A stretch of 64,000 nt of DNA from Yarrowia lipolytica. Lineage: Eukaryota; Ascomycota; Dipodascomycetes; Dipodascales. The DNA lies in contig NC_090774.1 in assembly GCF_001761485.1 (NCBI RefSeq), forward strand, positions 1,178,001 through 1,242,000, written 5' to 3'. The translations under genes were made by a program, and so were the position numbers. Below the pieces are notes generated by a model. It had not been told where the DNA came from. It was given only the letters and a program-made list of their open reading frames with translations, and ran no database searches. This document shows, in pieces, positions 61,222-64,000 of this stretch; position 1 is the first letter of the stretch, and the number at the start of each line of letters is the position of its first letter.

Positions 61222-62232
61222 TGACGGCGATATAATGGAGTTTGAGGAGGAAGAAGAGAAAGATATGAGCGGCTGAGTGTGGGGGACAAAAAGGAGGACA
61301 ATTTATTTATTTATATTATTTTATTATTTCAATTTGGGGTGCTCCGGCACACATGCAGTACATACTCGTACTCGATCTTGGATCAGTGGTGTGTGGCTAG
61401 ACCATTCATAAATCACTACAGGACAGCCTTGTGTATCACGCGGTGCATCATCTGTTTCTGGACCCTTCTGGACCCTTCTGTTTGTTTCTTCTGTCTCACT
61501 CCATCCAACTTCCACACATCGACGATGCAGAAATCAGGCGTGGAAAACAGAAGTTTGGATCGGTGATGGTGTGGAGTTGTAGGGAGGATGGAGTTGTAGG
61601 AGGATGAAGGGCGTGGATGAGTACTTGAATCTCGTTTGAATCTCGTTTGTTTCTATGCAAAATGTGTCAAGATAAGATGATTAGTCGTGTAGAAGAGGAG
61701 CCAACTAATAGATAAGTATTTCGTTCCAAAGGTAATCATTTTCCAAGTGTAACGCTAACTAATGATTGAAGGGATGGGGTTTTATGATGGAGTTTTAAAG
61801 ACATTTTTGGAGATGAATTGTGCCAAAAAGAAACATTTGCTAAGAATATGTTTGCGGTCTATCGCTTTATTCATCTACAATTTCTCTAGCATCTTTAGAA
61901 CACCGAATATGAACCCCCAGCATGCTTTTGCTCTTAACAAAATGTCAAGTAAAGAAGACTTTTCCAGGAAAGGACGTGAGTTCTGAAAATGGGCAGAAAA
62001 AAAGTAGCACAGACACAAAAAGTGGACCTTAAAAGACATCCAAGCCCTAATACCCCAAGCATCTGCTTCTACTCGGTCTACTCCCTGGGTTGTATGGTTG
62101 CCACCAGACCTGCCTGGGTTACCCTACCCGATGTGAAGCTTGTCCTTCTTCACCTGCAGCGTACTTACTCAGCACTCACTGGTTTGAACTGTACACACAC
62201 CACATCACCACCCTCCAACCGTCTGTTTCAGC
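61222..62232. other. 1-kb region between CSF1 and U2AF gene
   Basis: It begins with an AT-rich terminator-like stretch (TTTATTTATTTATATTATTTTATT at 61300-61325, described here by position) and continues without an ORF of merit. A TTTCAG just before the U2AF ATG could be the end of a leader intron, but no CTAAC is near. Confidence 0.5.
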
Positions 62233-64000
62233 ATGAATAACAGCGTGGAGGAGTTTTTGGCGCAGACGCAGCGCGGGCTGGACACGCAACAGCCGCCGCG
62301 ACCTCGTTCCCACGACTCGCGCGACACCGAACGAGATGTCCGAGATCGAGAACGAGAGCGGGACCGGGACTTCAGAGACCGAGACCGTGAGCGAGACCGC
62401 GAGCGGGACCGGTACCGTAACCAGCGGTGGCGTCGACGGGACGACTCGGTGGACCGTGAGCGGGAGCGAGAACGACACAGAGATCGAGATTATCGAGATC
62501 GCGGCGATCGAGGAGATCGAAGGGACAGATACAGCAGAGATGGAGGTAGAGACCGACGGGACCGACGGGACGACGATCGCACACGTGACAGACCACGTGA
62601 TCGAGACAGAGACAGAGACAGAGACAGAGACAGAGACAGAGACAGAGATAGGGATAGGGATAGGGATAGGGATAGAGACAGAGGAGACAGAGAACGGGCA
62701 CGTGACCGAACCCGCGAACGAGATCGAGACGTTTCGATCGACGATAGCGTGGTGCCTCTCGACGAGCGTCCATTGTCTGCTCCCACGGGCTGGGATGTCA
62801 AGGCTCGAGGATATGAGCGGGTCAGTTCTGAGCTGGCCAAACGATCGGGTCTGTTTCCGTTACCGGGACGTCCCACCCAAGTCAACTATAATGTGTTGAG
62901 GGGACTGGTGGAAGGTCTGCCTGATCAGCCCACGGACCACGAGACGGCAGCAATGATGCCTCTGGTGGACACGGGACCCATCAACAACGGTAAGGGATCT
63001 GTTCGACCTGAGTTTTCACGGGTGGCGCGAAGACTGATTCTGAGTGGTATTCCTGCCGATCAGATCGACACGGTGGCCATCAAGAGCTTCTTCACAGACT
63101 TCATCGAGGGTCTGGAGCTGCAGGGATCCAAGGAACGGATTGTGGACGGAGTTTACAAGCATCCTCGTCTCCCCGAGGTGTTAGTGGAGTTCTTTTCTGC
63201 GGAAATGGCAACCTTAGCCCTGGCTCTGTCTGGTCTAGGTATCAATTACTCGGGACCCCCCATTAGTATACGACGACCGTCCAACTACATTTGTCCTACG
63301 CCAGAGAGAAGCGAAGTTTCAAGAAGATCGCTGGACGAGGAGAAGGAGGTGGCTTCTGTGGTGGAGGACTCCAACACGAAAATCATTGTGTGGGATATTC
63401 CGTTCAACGTAGAAGAGGACCAGGTGCGACAGCTGACAGCATCGTTCGGTGAGCTTTCTGCATTCCAGCTCATTCGACAGCTGCCGTCTCGGGAGTCGGC
63501 GGGCATTGCTCTGGTGGACTACAAGGACCCCGAGGTGGTCAAGGACGCCGTTTCAGGGCTGTCAGGACAGGTGATTGGTGGAAAGAACCTCAAGGTAATG
63601 CTAGCATGTGAAGGACCCACGCAGTTGTCGTGTTCGTCCAACAACGGGTTGAAGGGAATTGTGACGGTCATGAATGACGTCAAGAGCCGGCCGGAGTCGT
63701 CGGTCATTGTTCTGTTCAACCTGGTGACTCTGGACGAGCTGCTGGATGATGTGGCCTACAGAGAAATCACCGAGCAGGTCGAGTCCGAGTGTCTCAAATA
63801 TGGAGGAGGAGAAGAGGTCCAAATCAAGATCCCACGACCTGACCCCGAGGCCATGAAGGCGTCGTATCGACGGCTAATCTTTGAGACTCGTCCAGGTGTG
63901 GGAAAGGTTTACGTCAAGTTTGCCAGTGTGGAAACGAGTCGAGTGGCGATGCAGAAGTTGACGGGCCTGCGGTTTAGCAGGAGAAGTGTCATTGCGAGTT
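62233..64000 (+). CDS. U2AF large subunit (U2AF65-like), 3' end outside window
   Basis: The frame is open for 589 codons from the ATG at 62233 to the window edge and is therefore partial. U2AF large subunit recognises the 3' end of introns and recruits U2 snRNP. Residues about 25-165 are an Arg-Asp/Arg-Glu dipeptide domain in place of the usual RS domain. TGWDVKARGYERVSSELAKR (about 186-205) is the Trp-centred segment that binds the small subunit. RRM1 starts at about 264 (RRLILSGIPADQ), RRM2 at about 382 (KIIVWDIPFNVEEDQ), and the C-terminal UHM at about 488 (SSVIVLFNLV, later GVGKVYVKFASVETS and LTGLRFSRRSVIAS). The end of the UHM is reached at the window edge, so only a short tail should be missing. 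RNP motifs are recognisable but divergent, with few aromatic RNA-contact residues (EVLVEF and GIALVDY). Confidence 0.92.
   Translation, partial: MNNSVEEFLAQTQRGLDTQQPPRPRSHDSRDTERDVRDRERERDRDFRDRDRERDRERDRYRNQRWRRRDDSVDRERERERHRDRDYRDRGDRGDRRDRYSRDGGRDRRDRRDDDRTRDRPRDRDRDRDRDRDRDRDRDRDRDRDRDRDRGDRERARDRTRERDRDVSIDDSVVPLDERPLSAPTGWDVKARGYERVSSELAKRSGLFPLPGRPTQVNYNVLRGLVEGLPDQPTDHETAAMMPLVDTGPINNGKGSVRPEFSRVARRLILSGIPADQIDTVAIKSFFTDFIEGLELQGSKERIVDGVYKHPRLPEVLVEFFSAEMATLALALSGLGINYSGPPISIRRPSNYICPTPERSEVSRRSLDEEKEVASVVEDSNTKIIVWDIPFNVEEDQVRQLTASFGELSAFQLIRQLPSRESAGIALVDYKDPEVVKDAVSGLSGQVIGGKNLKVMLACEGPTQLSCSSNNGLKGIVTVMNDVKSRPESSVIVLFNLVTLDELLDDVAYREITEQVESECLKYGGGEEVQIKIPRPDPEAMKASYRRLIFETRPGVGKVYVKFASVETSRVAMQKLTGLRFSRRSVIAS
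62608..62690 (+). repeat. (GAGACA)n / (GATAGG)n array inside U2AF coding sequence
   Basis: About seven GAGACA and four GATAGG hexamers are in frame as Arg-Asp repeats. Length changes here would alter the RD domain without breaking the frame. Confidence 0.92.

Noticed and set aside
62336-62899. Frames rich in Glu/Thr/Gly or Ser/Leu/Arg inside the U2AF gene
   Set aside because: They are other-frame readings of the RD/RE repeat. The true frame continues into RRM motifs.

Overview
The window looks like nuclear DNA of an ascomycete yeast, most probably Yarrowia lipolytica or a very close relative. Several signs agree. The three well-supported spliced genes all use a GTGAGT-type donor and an acceptor in which the branch-point CTAAC sits almost on top of the CAG (CTAACCCAG, CTAACACAG, CTAACTCAG). 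The large housekeeping genes prefer C- and G-ending codons. Genes are sparse, and non-coding DNA is full of CACGTGA and GTACAAGTAC-like words. No tRNA, rRNA, CRISPR array, or recognisable transposon or LTR element was found by eye.

Layout. 1-5.5 kb: no convincing gene. 5.65-6.88 kb (+): F-box-like protein. 9.48-10.08 kb (+): small protein with an Mso1-type Sec1-binding motif. 13.38-17.15 kb (-): GDH2, NAD-dependent glutamate dehydrogenase, two exons. 17.2-28.7 kb: almost gene-free, holding one candidate two-exon small gene (26.31-26.65 kb, -) and several minisatellites. 28.72-29.04 kb (+): mitochondrial ribosomal protein bS16m. 31.35-32.31 kb (-): Ser/Thr-rich putative nuclear regulator of unknown family. 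32.3-41.6 kb: no gene seen, but an AT-rich hexamer array and a 10-bp array. 41.63-42.60 kb (-): short-chain dehydrogenase. 43.40-44.85 kb (-): THG1, tRNA-His guanylyltransferase, with a 14-nt first coding exon. 46.39-49.88 kb (+): RPA135, second-largest subunit of RNA polymerase I. 51.53-61.22 kb (+): CSF1, a giant bridge-like lipid-transfer protein whose start codon is split by an intron. 62.23 kb to the edge (+): large subunit of U2AF, cut by the window end.

The genes are ordinary eukaryotic housekeeping genes with no operon logic. They cover nitrogen and carbon metabolism (GDH2), translation (bS16m, THG1), rRNA synthesis (RPA135), membrane lipid transport (CSF1), perhaps exocytosis (Mso1-like) and splicing (U2AF).

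The most interesting signals concern RNA processing. The CSF1 leader contains three successive donor/acceptor pairs, the last of which interrupts the ATG. THG1 needs a tiny first exon to regain its conserved N-terminus. These introns lack the polypyrimidine tract that U2AF65 normally reads, yet a three-RRM U2AF large subunit lies in the same window. Intron and exon calls were made by reading splice signals, frame and remembered homologous protein sequence; none is supported by transcript data here.
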